Source: Streptomyces lanatus
GTDB taxonomy: Bacteria > Actinomycetota > Actinomycetes > Streptomycetales > Streptomycetaceae
Assembly (NCBI RefSeq): GCF_014655715.1
Contig: NZ_BNBM01000012.1
Coordinates: 62,001 to 126,000, forward strand
Length of the DNA: 64,000 bases
Direction: 5' to 3'
Both the position numbers and the translations under genes were made by a program. The first letter of the stretch is position 1, and every line of letters starts with the position of its first letter. This document shows positions 44,301 through 51,838 of the stretch, piece after piece. The notes beneath the pieces are model-generated. The model worked only from the letters and a program-made list of their open reading frames with translations, did not search any database and was not told the origin of the DNA.

Positions 44301-44587
44301 GCGGCGACCAGACGCGCGGTGTTCTCCGCGTCCTCGGCCTCCTGCCAGGTGTCGATCGAGCTCTTCACCTGGAAGCCGCCCATGACGAGGCCGACCAGCA
44401 CGGGTATGAGCAGGATCGCGTTCAGCCGGGTCGGCACGCGCCAGTTGCGCGGCGAGAGACGGCCGCCGCTCGGGGCGGGCGCCGCCGATGGTTCCGATCC
44501 GGGCACAGGGGCGGGCGCCGCTCCGCGCGGCGGCGGGGTGAAGTTGCCCCGGGCCGACGGCTCGGGACTGTTCTTGCTTCGCCTCAC
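41339..44587 (-). CDS. cvnA: Conservon sensor histidine-kinase-like protein CvnA (downstream cassette)
   Basis: A 1082-residue sensor. A Pro-rich cytoplasmic start is followed by a membrane helix (about 56-77), an extracytoplasmic NIT-type nitrate-sensing-like domain, a second helix (about 385-405), HAMP, a dimerisation helix with LDHLATRMRR, and a GHKL ATPase domain near residues 590-700 (ELLENATTFSSP, IHDKGIGL). The final 350 residues are disordered and rich in Pro, Gln, Tyr and Glu. No receiver partner is present; in conservons CvnA works with CvnB-D. GTG 44587 is preferred (GGAAGG upstream). Confidence 0.9.
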   Translation of the reverse strand: MRRSKNSPEPSARGNFTPPPRGAAPAPVPGSEPSAAPAPSGGRLSPRNWRVPTRLNAILLIPVLVGLVMGGFQVKSSIDTWQEAEDAENTARLVAAASAYGDALLVERDTSAAPLLQGKGEDDPTVVKVRAATDKAADAFDEAAQNMPDRPNLERRLSRFREVEPDLTDLRAAAYTNKLSGVQTEEGYVEVEHRLLEFSNELGLGTGNITSYGRTVYAISLTKGALSLERSIGMHMLVKPGPKAADLARQRVALSSYAYLEGIAIQEYQSGGTEADIQKLDDATKEIKAEGAAMATAAKQKNPDYVPPPSDPVKMVGALAQLSSTDTSERAALAQQGITAENWWAVNTLKYNAYRDIENDLANTAVNEAATISDDAKRDALITGAVVVVALLAAFILAGMVARQMSRAMRQLRNAAFGIAEQRLPMLVDQLSRTDPGRVDTRVAPIPINTRDEIGEVARAFDQVHREAVRLAAEQALLRGNINAIFTNLSRRNQSLIEGQLTLITDLENNEADPDQLENLFKLDHLATRMRRNGENLLVLAGEEPGRRWDQPVPLVDVLRAASSEVEQYERIELSGVPEAEIHGRAVTDLVHLLAELLENATTFSSPQTKVRVTATRLPDGRIMIEIHDKGIGLTAEDFADINHKLANPPTVDAAISQRMGLFVVGRLSDRHGIRVQLRPSGEQAGTTSLVMLPDAITHGGGGEQQPAQDEFTVSQIIPEQQGFQGENFNQQPLRTAAELGFDDSRYEVPDDIRDLDPVGRSLMREERRAALEAQSHGQPNPETAELQAYADDFPGSGQGGYDNGPNGFVEQPGPYDRQPTYEEQQQTAYDEPQAPAYDEQRQAYDDTYYAPNGGLQRNDTFSSGGGYPEPSYPEPVREEPVASAPESFPAFEQRRHQDDWPQQDGYRNGYPDQYAPQAESAPADDANDRDRVGFDRPGPAPAAGHTMTDAGLPRRGAVGGNAANGSRPARQEPPAPTPESNGDSSWRSQNDDRWQQASALRKPKAGGVTSSGLPRRVPKANLVEGAAAATPQGGPQVSRAPEDVRGRLSNLRRGVQRGRSAGSETTNGQGFNPDSTYNQER

Positions 44588-44733
44588 TCGACCAACAACC
44601 TTCCGGCGGGGTCGGCACCTACGTATGTGCCGCAGTGTCTCAGAGCCCAGTTCGCCATCGAGTAGTACGCAGTACTCACGAGTACGTCTTTGACTATTGG
44701 GCAGTTCTCGCATTCCAGCACGACGGCCTGCGC

Positions 44734-44752
44734 TCTTCCAAACAGTGGAAGA
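44734..44752. promoter_or_regulatory. Palindrome upstream of the downstream cvnA
   Basis: TCTTCCAAACAGTGGAAGA is a 7-5-7 perfect inverted repeat 146 bp upstream of the downstream cvnA start, within the 391-bp gap between the cassettes. Confidence 0.45.
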
Positions 44753-44801
44753 CGAAGATTCCGAGCGATGTAAGCCCTAGATAAAACGGTCATAAAGAGC
44801 G

Positions 44802-44823
44802 AGCCCCGTCAAAAGACGGGGCT
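44802..44823 (-). terminator. Terminator after the upstream conservon
   Basis: AGCCCCGTC pairs with GACGGGGCT around AAAA (9 bp, perfect). It lies about 155 bp past the cvnD stop on the minus strand and before the promoter of the second cassette. Confidence 0.65.
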
Positions 44824-44978
44824 TTCGTACGCGCAGCGAGACCGCTTGACCGCGACGAGTGGCCGTACCACCCGATTCCTCTGCCGAAACGTTATGAACA
44901 ATGGAGCCGACCGTGTCAAAGGCCACAGTCGGCTCCGGCACATCTACGACAACTGCCGTATGGCGCTATCGACTTGCG

Positions 44979-45554
44979 CTACCGCAGCCGCGCCATCAGC
45001 GCATGCTCGACCAGGGTGATCAGCGCACTCTTGGCATCGGCCCGGTGGCGGGCGTCCGTCGTGATGATCGGCGCGTCCGGGCCGATCTGCAGCGCCTCGC
45101 GCACCTCGTCCGGCGTGTAGGGCTGATGCCCGTCGAAGCCGTTGAGGGCGATGACGAAGGGCAGGCCGCTGTTCTCGAAGTAGTCGACGGCGGGGAAGCA
45201 GTCGGCGAGACGGCGGGTGTCCACCAGCACGACGGCGCCGATGGCGCCGCGTACGAGGTCGTCCCACATGAACCAGAAGCGGTCCTGGCCGGGCGTACCG
45301 AAGAGGTACAGGATCAGGTCCTGGTCCAGGGTGATACGGCCGAAGTCCATGGCCACCGTGGTGGTGGTCTTGTCCCCGGTGTGCGTGAGGTCGTCGATAC
45401 CCGCGCTCGCCGAGGTCATGACGGCCTCGGTGCGCAGCGGGTTGATCTCCGAGACGGCGCCCACGAACGTGGTCTTGCCCACGCCGAAGCCACCAGCCAC
45501 CACGATCTTCGCGGAGGTGGTCGCCCGGCCTGGTTCAGAGCTTGCGAAGTCCAC
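44979..45554 (-). CDS. cvnD: Conservon GTPase CvnD (upstream cassette)
   Basis: A 191-residue paralogue of the GTPase at 39685-40266 with G1 GGFGVGKTTF, the switch TGDKTTTTVAMDFG, FGTPGQDRF and NGFD. The two proteins differ at about ten positions, mostly at the N-terminus and in NGFDGHQPYTPDE. DNA from 45171 to 45383 matches the other copy at 211 of 213 bases. It overlaps cvnC by 20 bp, the same arrangement as in the other cassette. Confidence 0.92.
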   Translation of the reverse strand: MDFASSEPGRATTSAKIVVAGGFGVGKTTFVGAVSEINPLRTEAVMTSASAGIDDLTHTGDKTTTTVAMDFGRITLDQDLILYLFGTPGQDRFWFMWDDLVRGAIGAVVLVDTRRLADCFPAVDYFENSGLPFVIALNGFDGHQPYTPDEVREALQIGPDAPIITTDARHRADAKSALITLVEHALMARLR

Positions 45555-45933
45555 TGAGCACCCTTTCGAGCAGCGTCACGTCCGGAGCGCCGCCGTTGTT
45601 CTCGTCGCCGCCCGGCTGGTGAATGGCGACCAGGCCGGCCTCGGCCAGGTCCGCGACGAGGATCCTGGCCACACCCAGCGGCATGGACAGCAGCGCGGAG
45701 ACCTCCGCGACCGACTTCACCTCACGGCACAGGTGGCAGATGCGCTGGTGCTCGGGAAGGAGCCCCATGAGTGCTGCCGGGTCTGCCGTGGTGCTGATCA
45801 GAGCCTCGATGGCCAGCTGGTAGCGCGGCCGGGTCCGGCCGCCGGTCATCGCGTACGGACGTACCAGCGGCTGGTCGCCCTCATCCTCGTACGGCTCCGC
45901 GTACGGATCATGAGAGGCGGTGGGCGGGGTCAT
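45535..45933 (-). CDS. cvnC: Conservon DUF742 protein CvnC (upstream cassette)
   Basis: A 132-residue DUF742 protein lacking the long disordered start of its paralogue; only TPPTASHDPYAEPYEDE precedes the conserved PLVRPYAMTGGRTRPRYQ. The LPEHQRICHLCREVKSVAEV and GVARILVADLAEAGLV parts are close to the other copy. The ATG at 45933 has GGAGG 6 bp before it; an upstream in-frame ATG at 45957 is less likely. It is 114 bp behind cvnB. Confidence 0.9.
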   Translation of the reverse strand: MTPPTASHDPYAEPYEDEGDQPLVRPYAMTGGRTRPRYQLAIEALISTTADPAALMGLLPEHQRICHLCREVKSVAEVSALLSMPLGVARILVADLAEAGLVAIHQPGGDENNGGAPDVTLLERVLSGLRKL

Positions 45934-46047
45934 GAATCCTCCGGGCTGGGACAGCAAGTCGGTCAGTCAAGCCGTCTGGGTGAGGGCCAGTGGGGGGATT
46001 GTGGCGGCCGGACGGTGATTTGGTGAGACGGGTTGGATCCGGGGAGA

Positions 46048-46470
46048 TCAGTGGAGCAGACTGCCTTGCAGTTCGGCGCGCAGGTCGGGTGTGAGCACCG
46101 CGCCCGCGCGGTCGACCAGCAGCGCCATCTCGTAGCCGACGAGGCCGATGTCGCACTCGGGGTGTGCCAGGACGGCGAGGGACGAACCGTCCGAGACCGA
46201 CATGAGGAAAAGGAACCCCCGCTCCATTTCCACCACGGTCTGGGCCACATTGCCACCGTCGAAGATCCGTGAGGCGCCCGCCGTCAGCGACGTCAGACCC
46301 GACGCGACGGCCGCCAGCTGGTCGGCACGGTCGCGCGGGAATCCCTCCGACATCGCCAGCAGCAGACCATCGGCGGACACGACGACGGTGTGGGACACAC
46401 CGGGGGTGTTGTCCACGAAGTTGGTGATCAACCAGTTGAGGTTCTGTGCCGCCTGGCTCATCTGGCTCAA
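46048..46470 (-). CDS. cvnB: Conservon roadblock/LC7 protein CvnB (upstream cassette)
   Basis: A 140-residue roadblock/LC7 protein beginning MSQMSQAAQNLNWL. Its TTG start directly abuts the TAG stop of cvnA, with AGGAG inside the cvnA end serving as ribosome binding site, so translation is coupled. Differences from the other cassette's CvnB are mostly conservative (for example FDGGNVAQTVV against FEGGSVNQTVV). Confidence 0.92.
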   Translation of the reverse strand: MSQMSQAAQNLNWLITNFVDNTPGVSHTVVVSADGLLLAMSEGFPRDRADQLAAVASGLTSLTAGASRIFDGGNVAQTVVEMERGFLFLMSVSDGSSLAVLAHPECDIGLVGYEMALLVDRAGAVLTPDLRAELQGSLLH

Positions 46471-49400
46471 CTAACGCTCCTGCTGGTGAGTGGGGCTCGG
46501 GAAGCTGCCGGTCTGGCCGGTGCCGGCCTGGCGACCCTGCGCGATACCCCGACGGAGATTGGTCAGCCGGCCGCGAACGTCGTCAGGCGTACGCGAGACC
46601 TGCGGACCGCTTTGGTGCTGTTGCTGCTGAGCCGTCCCCGGGACGAGGTTCGCCCTGGGCACCCGGCGCGGCAGGCCGGAAGTGGTGACGCCGCCCGCGG
46701 CCGGCTGCCTGGCGCGTTCAGCCTGCCGGACGAGGTCGTCGTTCGGCGAGCTGCGCCAGGCGGTCGACGCGGGACGTTGGGGGGCGGAGGCCTGCGGCCG
46801 CTCCGCGGGGGCCTGCGGCTCCTGGCGGGGAGCCGGGGCCGGGGCCGAGCCGTTCGAACCGGGCTGACGTCCCTGCTGACTGCCGTGGAACCAGTTGGTC
46901 TCCAGCGTGTCGTACAGCGGGGTACGCCCGTCACCGGGACCCGTCGCGGGCGGCAGGGCCTCGGGCTCCTGACGCGCGGGCCGCTGCTGCGGACGCGGCG
47001 GGGCCGGGGGCTGCGCCGGGGGGACGAGGCCGGAGTTGCCGCCGTAGGTGCCGTTCACCTGCGGCCGCTCGAACTGGCCGGTGGACTCGGGGTTCTGGCG
47101 GTCGGGCAGCGCGTGCTGGCCGGTGGAGCTGCCGTCGTACGCCTGCGGTCCGCCGAACTGGCCGGTCTGGGAGCCCGGGGCACCGAAGACGTCCGAGCGG
47201 ACGAACTGGCCGGTGCTCTGCGGGTTGTAGCTGCCGGGGGACGCGGCGTCGAAGTCCGGGCGGGCGAACTCCGAGGTGGAGCCGGGGCCCTGCCGGTCGT
47301 CGACGCGCGGCATCCGGGAGGTCTGCGACGGGTCCTCGTCGTGCCCGCGCGGGGTGTCGAGCGAGGCGCGCGGCACCGGCGGAGTTGCGTTCTCGTCGCT
47401 CCAGCTGGGGCGCTGGTTGCCGCCCGGCAGCTCGGCACGCGCACCACCGCGCGGCGGCAGCTGCGGCTGGCGGCCACGACGGCCCTTCTCACCGCCGGGA
47501 GGCGGCGACTGCGGCCTCTCCGGGCCCGGGCGGGACTGCCCAGTGCTGGGGCCACGGCTCCCGCCGAACTGGCTGTCACCGAAGGCGTCCATGCCCATGC
47601 CCGCGGCCTGCATGCCCTGCGGGGCACCGGGAGCCTGGCCACCGTACCCGGCGCCGGCGCCGGCCGGAGCCGGCCGTCCCTGCGACGGAGCGCCCGGACC
47701 CTGCGGTCCACGCGGCGCACCCGGTCCGCCCTGCGGCCCACCGTCACGTCCGGGCAGCGCGGCCCGCGGTCCCTGACCGGCACCGAGTCGGCCACCGCCG
47801 GAGGCACCGGTACCGAGCGCACCGCCGGGAGCACCGCCACCCGGCGCACCCGCGCCGAGGGAGCCGCCACCGGCCTGGGCCTGACGACGCGCGGCGGCCA
47901 CACCGGCGGCGGCCTGCGCGGCGGCCGGACCGCCGGAGGCACCCGGGCCGTTCTGGCCGGGCTTGCCCGGAGCGGGCTTCTTGCCGCCCTGGGCGACGTC
48001 CACGGGCAGCATGACCAGCGCGGTCGTACCACCGGAGTCGGACGGGCGCAGCTGGATGCGGATGCCGTGCCGCTGCGAGAGTCGACCGACCACGAACAGA
48101 CCCATGCGGCGGGAGACCGACACGTCCACGGTGGGCGGCGAGGCGAGCCGTTCGTTGATCGCCGCGAGGTCCTCGGGGGAGAGGCCGATACCGGTGTCGT
48201 GGATCTCGATCAGCACACGGCCGTCGGGCAGCGCGTGACCGGTGACCTTGACCTTGGTCTGCGGCGAGGAGAAGGAGGTCGCGTTCTCGAGCAGCTCGGC
48301 GAGGAGGTGCACGAGGTCGTTGACCACACGGCCGGCCACTTCGGTGGTCGGCACGGCGGCCAGTTCGATGCGCTCGTACTGCTCCACCTCGGAGGCGGCG
48401 GCGCGGAGCACGTCGACCAGCGGGACCGGGCGGGTCCAGCGTCGGCCGGGCTCTTCACCGGCGAGGACGAGGAGGTTCTCACCGTTACGGCGCATACGCG
48501 TCGCGAGGTGGTCGAGCTTGAACAGGGAGGACAGCTGGTCCGGGTCGGCCTCGCGCGACTCCAGTTCGGAGATCAGCGAGAGCTGACGCTGGATGAGGCC
48601 CTGGGAGCGGCGCGAGAGGTTGGTGAACATCGCGTTGACGTTGCCCCGCAGCAGGGCCTGCTCGGCGGCGAGTCGTACGGCTTCGCGGTGCACGTCGTCG
48701 AAGGCCGCGGCCACCTGGCCGATCTCGTCCCGGGAGTGCACACCGACCGACTCGACGGAGGTGTCGACGTCCTGCGGGTCGGACTCGGAGAGCTGCTTGA
48801 CCAGCTCGGGCAGCCGGTCCTGGGCGACCTTGGTGGCGGTCTCCTCCAGGCGGCGCAGCGAGCGGATCATGGAGCGGGCGACGACGAAGGCGCCGACCAG
48901 CGAGACACCGAGGACGAGCAGGATCAGCGCACCGGAGATGATCGCCTCGCGCTCGGACTCGTTGCGCAGCTCGCGGGCCTTCTGCTCCATCTCCTCCAGC
49001 AGCGTGGTCTCGATGGCGCGCATGCCCTGGATCTTGGTGGTGCTGTCGTCCACCCAGTCCTTGTACGAGCGCTTCTCCAGGTCGACCAGTGCGTTCGGGT
49101 TGCCGAGGGCGCGGTTGGCGTACTTGTCGCTCGCCGTGATCGTCGGGTTGCCCTCTTCGATCGACTTCAGCAGGTCGGCGGCGGCCTGGGTGCCGTAGAT
49201 GCTGCGGAAGCTCTTCAGCTCCGAGCGCTGGCTCGTCACGGCCGACTCGGCGTACAGCCGGTCGTTCTCGGAGAGGTCGCCGACGGAGCGGTCGTTCGCG
49301 GGCAGCGCCGCGGCGAGGACCGCGCGCTGGATGGAGGCGTACTCCTTGGCGGTGGAGAAGGCGGCCAGGGCACGGGTGCTCTGGATCATCTCCGGGTTGC

Positions 49401-50133
49401 TGGTGGCCTCCGCCATGTCCTGGGAGAGACCGAGCAGGTTGGTGATCAGCCGGTGGTAGGCCTCCACCGTCTGCGTGGAGTTGCTCTCGGCCTCGTAGGC
49501 GGTGTTGCGGATCTTGGCGATGTCGCTCAGGTCGCCGACCAGCTGGACGAGGTTGTCGCGGACGCCCTTGAGGTTGCCGTCCTTGCTGGTGTTGTCGATC
49601 TCCTCGGACGCCTCGATGAAGCTCTTCATCGCCCGGTCCGACTTGTCCCGGTAGCCCTTGACCGTGTAGTCGGTCGCCTTGGCGCCGTGCGCGAGCGGAC
49701 CGGCGGACTGGTCGCGCTCCTCCTGGAGCGCCGCGGCGAGCTCGGTGGCCCGCTTGGTCATGTCCGTCAGCAGCCGCATGTTGTCGAGCTGCTGGATGTC
49801 GTCCATGTTGTCGCTGATGCGCAGGGCGCCCAGCGAGGTGGCCGCGACCACCGGGAGCGTCAGCAGCGCCACCAGACGCGTGGAGATGCGCCAGTTGCGC
49901 AGGGCTATTCGCGAGCCCGGACCGACCTGGCTCTTCGTGGGCTTCTTGGCGGGTGGGGTGGGGGTCGCCGCACCGGGCGACGCCGACACGGCGGGGCGCC
50001 CGGAGCGCTCACCACCGTCGACGGACTGGGTCGGGCCCGGGTTCTGGGCGTGCTGGGGCGAGGGACCTCGGTCGGCCCCGCCGTGCTCCGGCTCCGCCGA
50101 AGCGCTGCCATCCCTCTTGAAACGTCCCTGCAC
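46471..50133 (-). CDS. cvnA: Conservon sensor histidine-kinase-like protein CvnA (upstream cassette)
   Basis: A 1220-residue sensor with a basic/Pro-rich start, a membrane helix (RISTRLVALLTLPVVAATSL), a NIT-like extracytoplasmic domain, a second helix (IISGALILLVLGVSLVGAFV), HAMP, LDHLATRMRR helix and a GHKL ATPase domain near 610-700 (ELLENATSFSSP, IHDTGIGLS). About 520 residues of Pro, Gly, Gln and Arg-rich sequence follow, including repeats of STGQF and related TGQ motifs near DNA 47060-47230. The GTG at 50133 is my choice; upstream in-frame codons to 50184 lack a better site. CvnB, C and D follow in tight order. Confidence 0.9.
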   Translation of the reverse strand: MQGRFKRDGSASAEPEHGGADRGPSPQHAQNPGPTQSVDGGERSGRPAVSASPGAATPTPPAKKPTKSQVGPGSRIALRNWRISTRLVALLTLPVVAATSLGALRISDNMDDIQQLDNMRLLTDMTKRATELAAALQEERDQSAGPLAHGAKATDYTVKGYRDKSDRAMKSFIEASEEIDNTSKDGNLKGVRDNLVQLVGDLSDIAKIRNTAYEAESNSTQTVEAYHRLITNLLGLSQDMAEATSNPEMIQSTRALAAFSTAKEYASIQRAVLAAALPANDRSVGDLSENDRLYAESAVTSQRSELKSFRSIYGTQAAADLLKSIEEGNPTITASDKYANRALGNPNALVDLEKRSYKDWVDDSTTKIQGMRAIETTLLEEMEQKARELRNESEREAIISGALILLVLGVSLVGAFVVARSMIRSLRRLEETATKVAQDRLPELVKQLSESDPQDVDTSVESVGVHSRDEIGQVAAAFDDVHREAVRLAAEQALLRGNVNAMFTNLSRRSQGLIQRQLSLISELESREADPDQLSSLFKLDHLATRMRRNGENLLVLAGEEPGRRWTRPVPLVDVLRAAASEVEQYERIELAAVPTTEVAGRVVNDLVHLLAELLENATSFSSPQTKVKVTGHALPDGRVLIEIHDTGIGLSPEDLAAINERLASPPTVDVSVSRRMGLFVVGRLSQRHGIRIQLRPSDSGGTTALVMLPVDVAQGGKKPAPGKPGQNGPGASGGPAAAQAAAGVAAARRQAQAGGGSLGAGAPGGGAPGGALGTGASGGGRLGAGQGPRAALPGRDGGPQGGPGAPRGPQGPGAPSQGRPAPAGAGAGYGGQAPGAPQGMQAAGMGMDAFGDSQFGGSRGPSTGQSRPGPERPQSPPPGGEKGRRGRQPQLPPRGGARAELPGGNQRPSWSDENATPPVPRASLDTPRGHDEDPSQTSRMPRVDDRQGPGSTSEFARPDFDAASPGSYNPQSTGQFVRSDVFGAPGSQTGQFGGPQAYDGSSTGQHALPDRQNPESTGQFERPQVNGTYGGNSGLVPPAQPPAPPRPQQRPARQEPEALPPATGPGDGRTPLYDTLETNWFHGSQQGRQPGSNGSAPAPAPRQEPQAPAERPQASAPQRPASTAWRSSPNDDLVRQAERARQPAAGGVTTSGLPRRVPRANLVPGTAQQQQHQSGPQVSRTPDDVRGRLTNLRRGIAQGRQAGTGQTGSFPSPTHQQER

Positions 50134-50628
50134 TAGCGTCGCAACCTCTGGACCAGGCGCCCTTCCGCGTGAACGGACGGACACGGTGTCGGCGTATTAG
50201 GGAGCGTCCTGAACACGCTCCCTGATGGTCGTGAGTGACCGGCGCTGGCTCCCCCTTCTCGCCGCCACGTCGGCGCTCGATGCGCCCCCTGTGCGCCGGC
50301 TCGATCCTGCGGCGGTCCGTGGAATTCCAGCACAGTGCAGGATCTCCAACAAGGCCCGAGGTCGAGCCGTGACATACGTGACGCGACGTGAGGGTGAGAT
50401 TACCAGGAGTGGAAACTAATCTCGCCCATAACGGACTTATGCCCGCGAGTGACTCGTGCGCGAGAGGTGTCCCAGTCGCCATGATCAGGAGCGGAATGAT
50501 TGGTTCAGGGGTGCAATGTCCGTTTCGACGGGTTGAATTGCCGGTCTGAATTGACCGAATTATCCGCCGCCCCGTGAGCAAACTCACATACCGATCAGCG
50601 GGTCTTCACGGCATCTCGCGGGAATCGC
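50134..50628. other. 495-bp gene-free stretch upstream of the conservons
   Basis: No supported gene. A short dyad CGGTC-N6-GACCG (50542-50557) and AT-rich runs lie here, so promoters for the minus-strand conservon and the plus-strand micro-genes probably share the region. Confidence 0.5.
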
Positions 50629-50742
50629 ATGTTTAGCCTGACGCTTTACAAGAGGGATGATTCTGCCAACCCGCGCCGGACCGCAGGCCGTCATCAGGCC
50701 CGCCCCGGCGCTTCGTCACGACAGGACTCGGTACAACCGTGA
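50629..50742 (+). CDS. Possible 37-residue micro-gene with an ANPRRT motif
   Basis: A short frame starting ATG with GGGA 5 bp upstream encodes a basic peptide, MFSLTLYKRDDSANPRRTAG plus 17 more residues. It ends with TGA overlapping the GTG of the next gene (GTGA). The ANPRRT motif recurs twice in that next protein although the two frames differ, so the match is not a trivial overlap. The motif is encoded by near-identical DNA (GCCAACCCGCG). It could be a real coupled micro-gene, or the DNA repeat could have a non-coding role. Confidence 0.35.
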   Translation: MFSLTLYKRDDSANPRRTAGRHQARPGASSRQDSVQP

Positions 50743-50930
50743 AGACGACGATGATGTTCCGCACCATAGCCAACCCGCGGCGCACGACGCTGGCGCACCT
50801 CGAGGACGCCGACGAACTGCAGATCCCGCAGCAGCCGGAGCACTCCGTCGACCTCCCCGCGCAGACCGCCAACCCGCGGCGCACCATCCTGATGGACGCC
50901 CCCGTCGGCGCGGCGGCCGCCGCCGAGTAG
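50739..50930 (+). CDS. Small protein of 63 residues with two ANPRRT motifs
   Basis: The protein begins MKTTMMFRTIANPRRTTLAH, has an acidic middle (LEDADELQIPQQPEHSVDLP) and a second copy TANPRRTILMDAP before an Ala-rich end. The two motifs are 33 residues apart. The GTG start overlaps the preceding stop; ATGs at 50751 and 50754 are alternatives. It has no signal peptide or membrane segment. No domain is recognised. The layout resembles a duplicated binding motif or a precursor peptide, but no modifying enzymes are nearby, so I make no functional claim. Confidence 0.65.
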   Translation: MKTTMMFRTIANPRRTTLAHLEDADELQIPQQPEHSVDLPAQTANPRRTILMDAPVGAAAAAE

Positions 50931-51052
50931 AGCGCCCCGCCGACCGATGATCGAGCCCCTCACCGGTTAGCCTGGAGCGTCCAGCGTCGGCTCGCGGGCC
51001 GTCCGGGCGACCGACACGCACACCAGTTCTCAGTGAGGGGCGCGAAGATCCC

Positions 51053-51838
51053 GTGCGCATCGCCAGATTCTCCATCGACGGGAACGTCGCCTTCGGCGCG
51101 GTCGAGGGCGACAGGCCGGACGAGCTCGTCCTCGACATCATCAAGGGCATCCCGTTCGCGGACTTCGAGCTCTCCGGCACGAAGGTGCCGCTGAGCAAGG
51201 TCAGGCTGCTGCCGCCGGTGCTCCCCAACAAGGTCGTGGCGTACGGCCGTAACTACGCCGACCACGCGAAGGAACTCGGCAACGACGTCCCGGACGTCCC
51301 GTTCGCCTTCTTCAAGCCCTCCACCTCGGTGATCGGCCCCGGCGACGAGATCCAGTACCCCTCCTTCACCGAGGACCTCCACCACGAGGCCGAACTGGCC
51401 GTCGTCATCGGCCGTATGTGCCGAGAGGTCCCGCGTGAGCGCGTGAAGGACGTGATCTTCGGCTTCACCTGCGCCAACGACATCACCGCCCGCGACGTGC
51501 AGAAGCGCGAGAAGCAATGGGCCCGGGCCAAGGGCTTCGACACCTCCTGCCCGCTGGGCCCCTGGGTGGAGACGGACCTGGACCTCCGGCAGGCGTCCGA
51601 CCTCACCATCCAGCTCACCGTGAACGGCGAGCAGCGTCAGCTCGGCCGGACCAGCGAGATGATCCACTCCATCGAGGATCTGATCGTCAACATCTCCGAG
51701 GCCATGACGCTGCTGCCCGGCGACGTGATCCTCACGGGCACCCCGGCAGGGGTCGGCCCCCTCGGCGTCGGCGACGAGGTCGCCGTCACCATCGAAGGCA
51801 TCGGCACTCTCACCAACAAGGTTGTCAAGCGTGGCTAG
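51053..51838 (+). CDS. Fumarylacetoacetate hydrolase (FAH) family protein
   Basis: A 261-residue FAH-fold enzyme. VAYGRNYADHAKELG opens the catalytic domain; the metal ligands are in HHEAELAVVIGR and CANDITARDVQ; KGFDTSCPLGPW and ILTGTPAGVGPL complete the active site. Relatives hydrolyse or decarboxylate acylpyruvates and ring-cleavage products, often 2-hydroxyhepta-2,4-diene-1,7-dioate-type compounds; the substrate here is unknown. The GTG start is preceded by a GAGGGG region. Its stop overlaps the gltX start. Confidence 0.88.
   Translation: MRIARFSIDGNVAFGAVEGDRPDELVLDIIKGIPFADFELSGTKVPLSKVRLLPPVLPNKVVAYGRNYADHAKELGNDVPDVPFAFFKPSTSVIGPGDEIQYPSFTEDLHHEAELAVVIGRMCREVPRERVKDVIFGFTCANDITARDVQKREKQWARAKGFDTSCPLGPWVETDLDLRQASDLTIQLTVNGEQRQLGRTSEMIHSIEDLIVNISEAMTLLPGDVILTGTPAGVGPLGVGDEVAVTIEGIGTLTNKVVKRG

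Larger units (their letters stand above)
44588..44978. other. 391-bp gene-free stretch between conservons
   Basis: No gene is supported. It contains the cvnA upstream palindrome (44734-44752) and the terminator-like hairpin of the upstream cassette (44802-44823), so the promoter of the downstream conservon probably lies between 44588 and 44800. Confidence 0.6.

Noticed and set aside
41750..50136. Long plus-strand frames opposite both cvnA genes
   Set aside because: They are Val/Leu/Gly-rich mirror frames of CvnA; no start signals or family patterns.
50657..50950. 97-codon frame starting MILPTRAGP over the micro-genes
   Set aside because: It is Arg/Pro-rich shadow sequence in a third frame without a ribosome binding site, and it crosses the more convincing 63-residue gene.
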